From assembly GCA_008633435.1 (NCBI GenBank), contig RKSL01000007.1:1-41345 (forward strand): DNA of 41,345 nt, read 5' to 3'. The translations under genes were made by a program, and so were the position numbers. Positions 1 to 8,431 of the stretch are shown here, one piece after another. How positions within the stretch are numbered: the stretch's first letter is position 1; the number at the start of each line of letters is the position of its first letter. A model generated the notes under the pieces. That model was not told where the DNA came from. It ran no database searches and saw nothing but the letters and a program-made list of their open reading frames with translations. Source of the DNA: Candidatus Desulfobulbus rimicarensis (GTDB lineage Bacteria > Desulfobacterota > Desulfobulbia > Desulfobulbales > Desulfobulbaceae).

Positions 1-2
1 GC

Positions 3-1933
3 ATTCTCAACCCCATGGGAGATCAGCTTCCAGAAGATGTCAACGGCCTGGGAGCAGCTGATGCAAATGGCCGTAACTGGGTTGTTGCCAGAGAGTATTT
101 CTATAAGGCTCTTACAGAATCAGCCCCCCAGCAGAGAGAGGTCTATTTTGCCGAAACCTTCCACACTCTGGGCTATGTACTTCATCTCATCGAAGATATG
201 GCAGTTCCCGCCCACACCAGAAATGATTTCTTCCCAGGCCATACTCACTTTATTGGCTGCCCTTCCGGTGGTTGCGAACACTTTATAGAGCGGTTTGGTA
301 ATCCCTCTGAAGGATATGTGAGAGATCATTTTGATGCAATATATTTATCTATCCCCTTGAACAATCGAAGTGTTCCGTTCACCGGAGAAAAGAAATTGAC
401 CAATTTTTGGGATAGTGAGTCCTACGATCAGTACGATTCATCAACGGGGCCATCAACCAGTACAACCCAGGGTCTTGCCGAATACACCAACCTTAACTTT
501 TTCAGTTGTTCAACCATTTTTTCAGAAAACGAGGAGTACACATATCCATATCCTTCCAAATCAAGTATGATTACAAATCAAAATATTCGTTTGAGTCTTT
601 TTGTAGATGAAGCATCGGACGCTCACCTTGATAGAGGCCTTTATATATCCAAAATTGGAGAGGGGGAAAGTATAAATCATTTTCTTAAGCCACGTTATCT
701 GGCTATTGATGAGGATGGCGAATTGCCTCCTTGGAGATGGGAATTATCATTCTATCTGGACAATCAGTGTTTCAAGGAGTACGCCACCAAACTCCTCCCC
801 CGCGCTATCGGCTATGCCGCAGGCTTACTCGATTATTTTTTCCGTGGCAGTATAGAAATTAGCCAGCCTGGCTTGTTGGCGGTAAAGGTGGCGGGGTGTA
901 TGCCGTGGCATCAAATCCGGTGTCAGAAGGCTTTAAGAAGATAGTTCTCAATGCCAGAAATACCAGCCCTGATAATGAAGAAATGGTTGCCAGTGAATCC
1001 GGATCCATTGATTTGGTTGTGAAATATCGGGTAGCCCGGGTAGACCCTTTTGTCCAGACCGAAGGAGTCGACATCCTTGTATCAGAGTTTAGATATAGTG
1101 TTGGCAGAGAAAAAAACAAGAGAAAAACTCTGCCCCGTGATACACCGGTACGTCTTGAGTTTGACTTGAATCCGGCTATTCCCCTGTGGGCCACTGATGT
1201 GACTGTCACCCTGGTATTTAGAGGTAGCCTGGGAGCGGAAAAAGATGTTGCTGTTGTTGCTGCCACCAAGGATATCAGCGAACCTACTCCCATTCAAATA
1301 TTGAATAATATGGATAAACTCTGCCTTGGCGATGGCCCTGCTGATAACAATATTTATGATGCAGGAGCAACTGGATATCCACTTGATTGGGCAGATACTG
1401 ATAATAATGGAGTTATTGGGCCTGATGAGCAGGATATATTTGCCCACGATCTTTTCAGCTTTTATGGCAGTTTCATGGCAACCGGTGCAGTAGAACCAGA
1501 TCCATATTTTACTCATTATGACCTGGCATTTTCGGGAATGGCTGCGGGGGAATGGCAGACAGCCGCTTATGTGCTTACAGAACCTGACTATCAGGCGGCT
1601 CAATCTGCTACTCAACTGGTTTTAGGGCCGGTTAACATAATCAAGACAGATGATCTTGATAATCAACACGTAGCTGGATATTATGGAAAATTAGTTCATC
1701 ATATTTGGGGAGTAGTCAACCAGGTGTATCCAACAGACGATCAGGCATATTGCCAAGCCGCCCATGGACAGGATGCTCCCTGCCTCCTTCCAAGATATCG
1801 TAGGGGGTTTATTAGAATAAGGGAGATGGATACATGGTCTGCCATGATTTATCCTGCTTATATATTTAATAATTCATGGACATGGGGAACCCGTGGATAT
1901 ACAACCGGGTTTTGTTATTATGATGATATATAG
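3..1933 (+). pseudogene. Zn-dependent phospholipase C-like protein, 5'-partial and frameshifted
   Basis: Two reading frames make one gene. The first is open from base 3 through 944, with a possible internal ATG at 15. The second is open from 863 to 1933. The first carries a histidine/aspartate pattern (HTLGYVLHLIEDMAVPAH) like the metal site of zinc-dependent phospholipase C / S1-P1 nuclease-fold proteins, then FFRG just before the break. The second starts with a beta-rich continuation (KKIVLNARNTSP) and ends with a Trp/Tyr-rich tail. The frame changes between about 863 and 896. The 5' end lies outside the window, because the frame is open up to its edge and no signal peptide is seen. An EF-hand-like loop (DTDNNGVIGPDE) lies in the second half. 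The family call rests on motif pattern only. The break could be a real mutation or an assembly error. Confidence 0.6.
1394..1429 (+). other. EF-hand/dockerin-type calcium loop within the frameshifted gene
   Basis: The encoded twelve residues DTDNNGVIGPDE match the canonical calcium loop, with D at 1, D at 3, N at 5, G at 6, I at 8 and E at 12. The loop sits between a beta-rich middle part and the C-terminal domain of the phospholipase-like protein. Calcium binding is inferred from the pattern only. Confidence 0.5.
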
Positions 1934-2181
1934 ACCGCCATGCCCCGGCGGTACAACACAGCATGAAAATCAATAGGTTGCGCCAAAAACAATGCGTAAC
2001 ACGATTTTCAGATAAACAAAAAATTCCCCGAATAACAAGAGGTTCCATTATTTGGCTGCCAACAGAAAAATTGTTGATGTTTTGCTGCCCTTCCGGTGGT
2101 TATCCCGCTAAGTGGTAGCTGTATAGCGTTGTGGTCTCTCGTTGCCACCAGGCGTGTCATTCCCTCTATGTAGGAGATTTT

Positions 2182-3126
2182 ATGAAAAAATTTGTCCTTG
2201 TCTTCTGTGCTTTTTTGCTTGTGACGATTATTGTATTGCTGGTCAGTAATTCTGCATTGAGATTTCATAAACCCGCTTTCCATGGGCAAATAATTGACCA
2301 TGAAACCCGGCAGCCGATTGAGTATGTGGTTGTGGTGGCGGTCTACCGAGTACGTAATATCTTTGGTGGGGTGCTTGGACCTGTGTTCCGTGATATCGGT
2401 TTTAAGAAGATGGTGACGGATAAAAAAGGCATGTTTACCATTCCTGAGTTTACTGCCTGGAGTAAACTCTTTGCCCGGCCATATAGAACGCGATTTATTA
2501 TTTATCGGGCGCGCTATTCGAACTTTGGGATTCCTGAAAAAATATTTCCGGCAGCAAAATGCTGGCATGAAAATCCTGCGTATTTTTTCCCTGAATGCTT
2601 CCCAGAAGCGCTGTTTAGTAAAGAAATCGGCAGTAAAGAGCAGATCGTGAAAAATGAGGATACGGGAGAGACTCTCACTATTACCAACGGTATTATTGAG
2701 TTGGTACGCACGAAATCCAGCACTGAGATAAATCGAACCAGGGCAATTATAGCACCAGAAACAGATTCTCAGTTTGTCTGGAAGATGGTCAAAGAAGAAG
2801 ATGAAAGATACAGGAGAACGTTCAGAAGGCCGTGGTCGTTGCCAGCTCCCCCTCCGGAATCGGCAACACTTATGCTGAAAAAAATCCCGGCGCGACAGCC
2901 TGCCGGAGCAACCACGAAATCCAGCACTGAGATAAATCGAACCAGGGCAATTATAGCACCAGAAACAGATTCTCAGTTTGTCTCGAAGATGGTCAAAGAA
3001 GAAGATGAAAGATACAGGAGAACGTTCAGAAGGCCGTGGTCGTTGCCAGCTCCCCCTCCGGAATCGGCAACACTTATGCTGAAAAAAATCCCGGCGCGAC
3101 AGCCTGCCGGAGCAACAATCCGGTAG
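2182..3126 (+). CDS. Secreted or membrane-anchored protein with carboxypeptidase-regulatory-like domain and duplicated C-terminus
   Basis: The 314-residue protein starts at ATG 2182, behind a clear AGGAG at 2172-2176. Earlier in-frame starts lack this. Residues about 3-22 are hydrophobic after two lysines and act as a signal anchor or signal peptide. The next part (FHGQIIDHETRQPIEYVVVV, later TDKKGMFTIPEF) has the pattern of the CarboxypepD_reg/transthyretin-like beta-sandwich found in many surface proteins. The C-terminal 136 residues are two consecutive copies of a 68-residue block rich in Lys, Glu, Arg and Pro, nearly identical at DNA level. Function is not known. The neighbours (a broken phospholipase-like gene upstream, repeats downstream) suggest a labile accessory patch. 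Confidence 0.7.
   Translation: MKKFVLVFCAFLLVTIIVLLVSNSALRFHKPAFHGQIIDHETRQPIEYVVVVAVYRVRNIFGGVLGPVFRDIGFKKMVTDKKGMFTIPEFTAWSKLFARPYRTRFIIYRARYSNFGIPEKIFPAAKCWHENPAYFFPECFPEALFSKEIGSKEQIVKNEDTGETLTITNGIIELVRTKSSTEINRTRAIIAPETDSQFVWKMVKEEDERYRRTFRRPWSLPAPPPESATLMLKKIPARQPAGATTKSSTEINRTRAIIAPETDSQFVSKMVKEEDERYRRTFRRPWSLPAPPPESATLMLKKIPARQPAGATIR
2711..3118 (+). repeat. Perfectly in-frame 2 x 204-bp tandem duplication
   Basis: Copy one spans 2711-2914 and copy two 2915-3118, each starting with CGAAATCCAGCACTGAG. I see one base difference (TGTCTGGAAG against TGTCTCGAAG, changing Trp to Ser). The unit is 68 codons long, so the frame is kept. Confidence 0.95.
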
Positions 3127-3563
3127 GCAGGATGTTCGTTTGCCAGCGACAACAGAGCCCAAAGGCTTTAGGCCACCTTGAAAAATTGCCTTCCGAAGTC
3201 TCGTAACCTCGGTTATCTCGCCAGATCTTTGGGTCACAGGAAAATGAAAAATGCTCACATCTGACTAATATGCTGCGCTTTTTAATTTTCCTGTTCCTCG
3301 GAGTCTCCCGGTGGTCGCTTACCTGACCTCGAACGAAAATTCTAATTTTTCAAGGCACCCTTTAAACAACATAATCTGCATCTTGCAGTTAGTGCCGGTG
3401 CAGAAATGGTTCTTTCGTCCAGATTTTGCGTCATGTTCTCCTGTTTTGAGGGGAGCTATAATCATCCGTCTCTGGGAATACCTGTGTTTATCCTTGTTTA
3501 TCCGTGATTTCATCAAAAAATGTTTTGCTGTTCCTGTAAACGTGCACGCCACAATGCCTGACT
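3127..3563. other. Gene-poor gap with dispersed repeat sequence
   Basis: I find no convincing gene in this 437-bp gap between two convergent genes. It holds one copy of the CTCGGAGTCTC repeat (about 3276-3356). It also holds a stretch near 3480-3515 with repeated TTTATCC words (CCTGTGTTTATCCTTG), which resembles low-complexity dispersed sequence. The short open frames here show no domain or ribosome binding site. Confidence 0.6.
3276..3356 (+). repeat. CTCGGAGTCTC-type dispersed repeat, copy 1
   Basis: The core CTCGGAGTCTCCCG, then GCTTACCTGACCTCGAAC, is shared with 7996-8072, and in shorter form with 8233-8270. An inverted partial copy lies at 7955-7975. The flanks on both sides of the core are T-rich or A-rich in both long copies. 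Confidence 0.6.
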
Positions 3564-4169
3564 TCATGGTTTCCCGTGAAACTTTGTGAGTTTTGGGATC
3601 AGCATCGGCACCTCTTTGCAGTATTGGCGGTAGGGTGTGCCGAGCAGTCGGTTGAGTTTACGCTCTTCCAGCAGTGTTCCGACTATCAGGTAGAGGCTCA
3701 GTATGATGCGAACCAACAGGGTGACATCGGTGAGTGAACCCATTCCCCAGAGGAGGGTAAAACTGCCGCTATACCAGGGGTGCCGAACGTGGCCAAGAAT
3801 GCCCTTGCTGGTAAAGGGCAGCTCTGTGGCCTTGGTGTTTTTACGGTAATCCTGCCATTGCCTGATTCCCAGGAAGAAGCTGGTATCGTAGACCTGTTTG
3901 CCGCCATAAAACATGATTGCGCTGTAGAGAAGCAAAACAGCCTGGACTATCCGCCAGGGGCCATGCCAGGAAAAGATAAGGTGTTGTTCAAGGCTCAACT
4001 GGTACCGGAGAACCGGGGCGAGGCTGAGAAAAGCAAATAATACATACAACAGGCGGTACGCTCCCTGCAGAAAACCACCTTTCTGCTGCACCAGCCTGGT
4101 TGCGGCATCGGTAATCAGCAGGCTGTGCAGGGAGCACCAGCAGAGCCACAGTGTTGCAAGCAGTATCAC
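3564..4169 (-). CDS. Isoprenylcysteine-carboxyl-methyltransferase-like (ICMT/NnrU-type) membrane protein
   Basis: A 201-residue multi-pass membrane protein. The C-terminal half has the family pattern of phospholipid/isoprenylcysteine methyltransferases: GHVRHPWYSG followed by a hydrophobic segment, then EERKLNRLLGTPYRQYCKEVP. In this superfamily these parts bind S-adenosylmethionine and the substrate. The start is GTG at 4169, overlapping the stop of the upstream cytochrome gene as GTGA, so translation is probably coupled. It is the third gene of the bd-like/octaheme operon. Whether it modifies a lipid, a quinone-like molecule or a partner protein cannot be read from the sequence. The family call is good; the substrate is unknown. 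Confidence 0.75.
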   Translation of the reverse strand: MILLATLWLCWCSLHSLLITDAATRLVQQKGGFLQGAYRLLYVLFAFLSLAPVLRYQLSLEQHLIFSWHGPWRIVQAVLLLYSAIMFYGGKQVYDTSFFLGIRQWQDYRKNTKATELPFTSKGILGHVRHPWYSGSFTLLWGMGSLTDVTLLVRIILSLYLIVGTLLEERKLNRLLGTPYRQYCKEVPMLIPKLTKFHGKP

Positions 4170-6802
4170 TTATTTCTAAATGTTCTAAGCATATTGGGAT
4201 GATGCATTTCTTCCTCCATGGCCACAGTATGACACAGAGCACAGTTTTTATCTGCCCCCAGGGGAAGAGTATTTCCCTGGTATTGCCGTGGCTGGATAAC
4301 GTCTAAATCCTGATTATAGATATTGGTGGTCGGATACACGGCATGGGCGCTGTTATGGCAACCCGCGCAATAGAGCTGGCCTGATTCATCGGTGCGATTT
4401 CTAAACAGTTCATCTTCATCCGTTGTCCATCTGTTGAAACTGGTATCATCTTCGGGAGCCTGAAAATCAACATGACAGAACAGGCAGTCCGGTTCATTGA
4501 CCCAGGGGGAACGGCCACGGATTTCGGCTACACTTTCAACGGATTGTGGCTGCAGTCTGGCGATTAACACCCCGGCCCTGGCCTTGCCTTTTTCCTGTTC
4601 GCCTTTGAGCAGGGCAAGGGCATGATCTGCGAGCTCACCGTGGCAGTTTGTGCAATCCATTTCCAGGCTGTGATGGATTCCTCTGAAGGCACGGGTGGCA
4701 CCATTTTCTGCAGCAGGATGACATGTTGTACACGCTGCTGCTCCTTGATTTCTGAGAAAATTTGCATGAAAGCCGTGGATGGCAGCAGACATATTCAACT
4801 GACTGGTCTTGCCCGGGTGGTCACCGTTGCTGTCACTGTGACAGGACTGGCAGAGCACTGGTTTGCCGGATGCACTCTGCGCGACCAGATCTGTTCCCGA
4901 AAGTCTGTCATGACCGCTCAATACATTTTGGGCGATTATGCCAGAGATTCCGGCCACGCCCTGTACCCGCCATGGGCCAGCGTGGCAGTTGCGGCAGCCA
5001 AGTTCGGTGGCAATGGGGGCAACCACAGTGGTTTGAGCCAGCTGGTAACCATCGGCATCTCGAGCCACAATGGTAACGGTTGGATATGGCTGATATTTTC
5101 CAGAAACCGTATAGGGAACCAATGGGAGAAGCCGGGCTGTAAATGAGGATGCTCCAGCTTCCATGATCCCGTGTAATGCGGCACCGTCAAGACCCGTATT
5201 GACGGCAATGTTCCGGCCGTAAAGGGCAGCGGCGTTGTCCCAGAATGCGACCTGGTCGGCCGGTTGGCTGAATTCCTGAGCTGCAGCGTATTCGAGGGTG
5301 ACTTCTTCTGTAATGACTTCGGGGAGTTCAGCGCGCAGGATAAGGCTTGCGTGGATGGTTTCTCCGGGGGGAAGCATGAGCCAGTCCCCGGAACTGTCTG
5401 TCATGGAACGTATGCCCATCTCACTCCAGGCAAGCAGTACATAAGGATCTTTTTTCTGGTCAAACGCGGGAATCGTTACCGAAACCGGATCAGGTTTTCT
5501 CGGTGTTGTTGAGGTTTGCTTTCCATTGAGTGAAGAGGTGATAAAATGTGCCAGAGCCTTTCGCTCCTCGGGTGTTCCGGCAAAGGGCGGCATGTAAGGA
5601 TGACTTTTTTCTACTCCGGAGAGCAGGGCATCAAGACCCTGCTCCGAGAAGATCGAAGAGAGTTGCCTGATATCATTGAGCGGGCCGTCAATGGAATGGC
5701 AGGGCAGGCAGAGGATGGTGTAGAGTTCCTTTCCGGCAGCAAGAGAGTTTTCCGGGGTGATGACTGTATGTTGTACCCATTTTGCCTCTTTGAGTACGCC
5801 ATTTTGCCGGACACGATCCAGGTCTTTTTGCAAAATGGAATTGGAATACATGAAGTTTCGTAAAATAAAGGGGCGTCTTCCTCCTTCGCGGATAAATTCA
5901 AAACAGCCCATATAGGCAAGCCCGATGATGAGCATGATCACGGCAATCGATCGGGAAACACAGGCTGGCAACCGGATAATAAAAAGTAATCCGCCAATAA
6001 TCAGGATTGGTGAGAGCAGAATAAAACCGGAAATAAACCGATCCATCTCCGGCATGCCCTCGAAAATGAGTTGTTGCACATCCGGTGGCAATGCCCCTTT
6101 GTACCACCATGCTGAACCCAGAAGCACCGCAAAGGGGATGAGCAGGTATCTGGCACAGTAGCCAACCATGGTGTCACGGAGTTTTTTGTCTTTGATCCAG
6201 GTGGCCGTCATAAAACCAAACAGCCCGGCAATAATGATGCAGAGTGCAGTTCGAAAGAAGAGCGCCGGCCAGAAGGTCGGGTTGAAAAAACCATCCCAGA
6301 AATTATGGGTCTGAATCCAGGCACCGGGGGTCAGCATGAAGTCAATAATGCCGTTAATAATGAAGAGCGACATCCAGGCTGCGCCAAAATAGATCCAGCC
6401 AATCATCAGATGATGACGCTGATCCATGCGTTTGTAGGTATAATAATAGATGAGCAGGGCAATGATTTCGATGGTGAAAAAGACCCATTCTGCGGCCCAG
6501 CCAAAAACAAAATTATGGATAAGAACAGAGGTGGCTCCAGGATTGAGCAGGGCGATTGTAAACCATATCCCCACTCCGGTGATACCTCCGGCCACCATGG
6601 TGATGAGGAGAAAAACACGGGTATGGGCAATGGCATAATCACGGATTCCCTGGTTGTTCTCCCGGATGCTTTTCAGCTCGGTAAGTACCAGGAAAAGTCC
6701 GCCTCCCACTGCAAAGTGCGAGAGATACACATGAAAAACAGCCATCATGGCGATCATCAGACCGCCACCGAATGCATCGAGCTGCCATACAGGATAATTC
6801 AT
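4166..6802 (-). CDS. Cytochrome bd-type (CydA-like) membrane subunit fused to octaheme cytochrome c domain
   Basis: An 878-residue protein. Residues 1-330 form about nine membrane helices related to CydA. H24 in the first helix fits the heme b595 ligand position, and E105/E112 lie in the third helix. The position expected for the CydA b558 histidine appears to be R184 (LFFRT). From about residue 365 a periplasmic part carries eight CXXCH heme sites: CLPCH (365), CRNCH (602), CQSCH (651), CTTCH (690), CTNCH (716), CLFCH (772), CAGCH (812) and CALCH (854). A beta-rich region lies between the first and second hemes. The ATG at 6802 overlaps the upstream stop as ATGA, behind GGGAGG. It likely passes electrons between the quinone pool and periplasmic carriers. 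The related c-heme-bearing branch of the bd superfamily (often called OR-C) is known; the direction of electron flow here is inference. Confidence 0.8.
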   Translation of the reverse strand: MNYPVWQLDAFGGGLMIAMMAVFHVYLSHFAVGGGLFLVLTELKSIRENNQGIRDYAIAHTRVFLLITMVAGGITGVGIWFTIALLNPGATSVLIHNFVFGWAAEWVFFTIEIIALLIYYYTYKRMDQRHHLMIGWIYFGAAWMSLFIINGIIDFMLTPGAWIQTHNFWDGFFNPTFWPALFFRTALCIIIAGLFGFMTATWIKDKKLRDTMVGYCARYLLIPFAVLLGSAWWYKGALPPDVQQLIFEGMPEMDRFISGFILLSPILIIGGLLFIIRLPACVSRSIAVIMLIIGLAYMGCFEFIREGGRRPFILRNFMYSNSILQKDLDRVRQNGVLKEAKWVQHTVITPENSLAAGKELYTILCLPCHSIDGPLNDIRQLSSIFSEQGLDALLSGVEKSHPYMPPFAGTPEERKALAHFITSSLNGKQTSTTPRKPDPVSVTIPAFDQKKDPYVLLAWSEMGIRSMTDSSGDWLMLPPGETIHASLILRAELPEVITEEVTLEYAAAQEFSQPADQVAFWDNAAALYGRNIAVNTGLDGAALHGIMEAGASSFTARLLPLVPYTVSGKYQPYPTVTIVARDADGYQLAQTTVVAPIATELGCRNCHAGPWRVQGVAGISGIIAQNVLSGHDRLSGTDLVAQSASGKPVLCQSCHSDSNGDHPGKTSQLNMSAAIHGFHANFLRNQGAAACTTCHPAAENGATRAFRGIHHSLEMDCTNCHGELADHALALLKGEQEKGKARAGVLIARLQPQSVESVAEIRGRSPWVNEPDCLFCHVDFQAPEDDTSFNRWTTDEDELFRNRTDESGQLYCAGCHNSAHAVYPTTNIYNQDLDVIQPRQYQGNTLPLGADKNCALCHTVAMEEEMHHPNMLRTFRNK

Positions 6803-7878
6803 GATTGTACCTCCCTGTTCTGGTCGATTTGCCAGGCGATTTTTAGCATCCAGAATATGAGCAGAACGCCGCCGCCAAAAAAGAGGAGAAACAGGAACAG
6901 GGGGGAATAGCTTGAAGCGACCTGAAGATCGGAAAGCGAAAACCAGGGCTTAAGATAGGCCTCCCGCAAAAATTCGCGGGTGAGGATCATGAAAAACAGT
7001 GCACCAAGCAGATAATACAGCGCGGGCATGACCCGTTGTCGCAGGCCATAAATTGCTGCGATTATAGCTGAAACAGCACCAAGAATCATGCAGATGGAGA
7101 GCATGGCTCCCGGAAAACTCCCTGTTTGGATAACACGTACGGGAAGCGTGCCGTAAAACCAGAAACCAACGCCAAAGTTGGCAAAGGTGGCATAGCCGAA
7201 CCATTGGCATCCATGTTGAATCCATTGTTCTGCCTCTGGATTGCCCTGGATTTGTTGTCTGCGGTAATAGAGGGCTATGGCCAACCCGCCCACAGCCAGC
7301 GAAGATATCATAAAATGGAGATACCGGGGGATGAGGGTCGGATCATCCAGGTTAAGCAACAGCCCCTTGGGATGGTCAAAATAGCGGTTCCATGATTCAG
7401 GATGTAGCATCAGAGTAAAATTATTACAGAAAAGAAAAGCGATAAGCAACAGCGTAATACTGATGAAACCGGTGAGCAGCATCTTGCTGTCAGCCATTTT
7501 GGTATATTTGTATTTATAGAGGTAGGCACCGTAATAGCCGGCAATGAGAATGCCGACGATTGAAAGCCAGAGTGGTGCCATCAGGATTGAACTGGCGTAA
7601 GTAAAATGACCGTAGAGTACCTGGACAAAAAGGAGAGGAGCAACACCGAAATTAACAGCCAGTGCAATGGAGAAGGGAAGGTTGTCGGCAATATCCCGGC
7701 AGAGCAGGGGCTGTTCCAGTGGTTTGCGGAGATGTCGCAGACAGGCAATCATAATGGTCCCGATCATAATATTCATGAGCAGGATATGGATAAAAAAAGT
7801 GAGCAGAAGCAGGAGTTGAAACCAGCCCCAGTGAACAGGGATAGCATCCGGGGTGGGGATCAGGGTTACAGGGACCAT
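6799..7878 (-). CDS. CydA-like membrane partner subunit of the bd-type/octaheme complex
   Basis: A 359-residue protein of about nine membrane helices. I chose ATG 7878 because AAGGAGG lies six bases upstream; the open frame extends further but without such a site. H31 in the first helix (FFIHILLMN) and H188 (PRYLHFMISS) fall where CydA has its b595 and b558 heme histidines. The part before H188 (FCNNFTLMLHPESWNRYF) recalls the conserved NGWMQNPVG region of CydA. It is the first gene of the operon, coupled by ATGA to the octaheme fusion. Together the two would form a two-subunit integral membrane oxidoreductase. It could be confused with a CydB-type subunit, but the helix-one histidine argues for CydA ancestry. 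Confidence 0.65.
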   Translation of the reverse strand: MVPVTLIPTPDAIPVHWGWFQLLLLLTFFIHILLMNIMIGTIMIACLRHLRKPLEQPLLCRDIADNLPFSIALAVNFGVAPLLFVQVLYGHFTYASSILMAPLWLSIVGILIAGYYGAYLYKYKYTKMADSKMLLTGFISITLLLIAFLFCNNFTLMLHPESWNRYFDHPKGLLLNLDDPTLIPRYLHFMISSLAVGGLAIALYYRRQQIQGNPEAEQWIQHGCQWFGYATFANFGVGFWFYGTLPVRVIQTGSFPGAMLSICMILGAVSAIIAAIYGLRQRVMPALYYLLGALFFMILTREFLREAYLKPWFSLSDLQVASSYSPLFLFLLFFGGGVLLIFWMLKIAWQIDQNREVQS

Positions 7879-7954
7879 GCATACCTCCTTGCCAGTGTCT
7901 GGCCAAAATAGTCTTTTTGCCAAATCTCTGCGTCACGCTCAAAAAATAATGTTT

Positions 7955-8072
7955 GGAGGTAAGCGAAGACTCCGATATTACTTATATGCCTGTGCTTATT
8001 TTTCTTGCAATCCTCGGAGTCTCCCGCTGCTTGCGTACCTGACCTCGAGCAAAAAATTCATTTTTGGACAGA
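7955..8072. repeat. CTCGGAGTCTC-type dispersed repeat, inverted pair
   Basis: GGAGGTAAGCGAAGACTCCG at 7955-7974 is the inverted counterpart of the motif at 8013-8050 (CTCGGAGTCTCCCG, then GCGTACCTGACCTCGAGC). The right arm plus its T-rich left flank resembles the copy at 3276-3356 over about 75 bp. Together the arms could form a long hairpin with an A/T-rich loop, as MITE-like or REP-like elements do. Confidence 0.6.
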
Positions 8073-8168
8073 CGCTCGCTAAAGATAATAAAAATTCTTT
8101 ATACCACAAATATATACACGGAAAGATTGGAATTGGGAAGACACAGATCAAAAAAGCAAAGAAAAGAA

Positions 8169-8300
8169 GTAACTGTTCAGCTGTACCCAATCTTCAGGCG
8201 ATCATGACGCCTCACATAGACGGGTTATAGCTCGTTGGCCTGCTCGGAGTCTCGCGGGCTCGCTTACCTACCTGAATCTCGGGCACATCTGATCAGTTAC
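8169..8300. repeat. MITE-like element with 30-bp terminal inverted repeats
   Basis: Left end 8169-8198 (GTAACTGTTCAGCTGTACCC...) and the reverse complement of 8271-8300 (GTAACTGATCAGATGTGCCC...) agree at 24 of 30 positions. The interior carries CATAGACGG, GTTATAGCTCGT and a CTCGGAGTCTC core (8233 on). Read on the minus strand it aligns with the sequence at the very end of the window (41264-41345), so this is a dispersed family. There is no transposase inside, so any movement would need one supplied from elsewhere. Confidence 0.65.
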
Positions 8301-8431
8301 ACTCAGGGGTTGTGCAAGTTTTTTGCACCCACCTGAAGAGTTACGAAAAGAATACCCTTCCCCTGGGCACTGAAATGATTACCCGATAGTGGGGAAACCC
8401 AACCTGAAGCCACTCCTCGTGGGGGCAAGGG

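Larger units (their letters stand above)
7879..8431. other. 553-bp gap filled with palindromic repeats
   Basis: This region lies upstream of the bd-like operon and downstream of the ferredoxin gene. It holds two CTCGGAGTCTC-type copies with an inverted partner (7955-8072) and a 30-bp terminal-inverted-repeat element (8169-8300). It also holds a small hairpin at about 8313-8328 (GTGCAAGTTTTTTGCAC). No convincing coding sequence is seen. The promoter of the bd-like operon must lie here, but I cannot point to it with confidence. Confidence 0.6.

Noticed and set aside
2711-3118. CRISPR-like repetition
   Set aside because: There are only two adjacent long units without spacers; it is a tandem gene-internal duplication.
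2008-3258. A 416-codon open frame on the minus strand
   Set aside because: It is antisense to the duplicated gene at 2182-3126; its internal repeat merely mirrors that duplication, and it has no recognisable domain or ribosome binding site.
7853-8230. 125-codon frame in the repeat-rich gap
   Set aside because: It runs through two palindromic repeats, overlaps the start region of the bd-like operon and has no domain.
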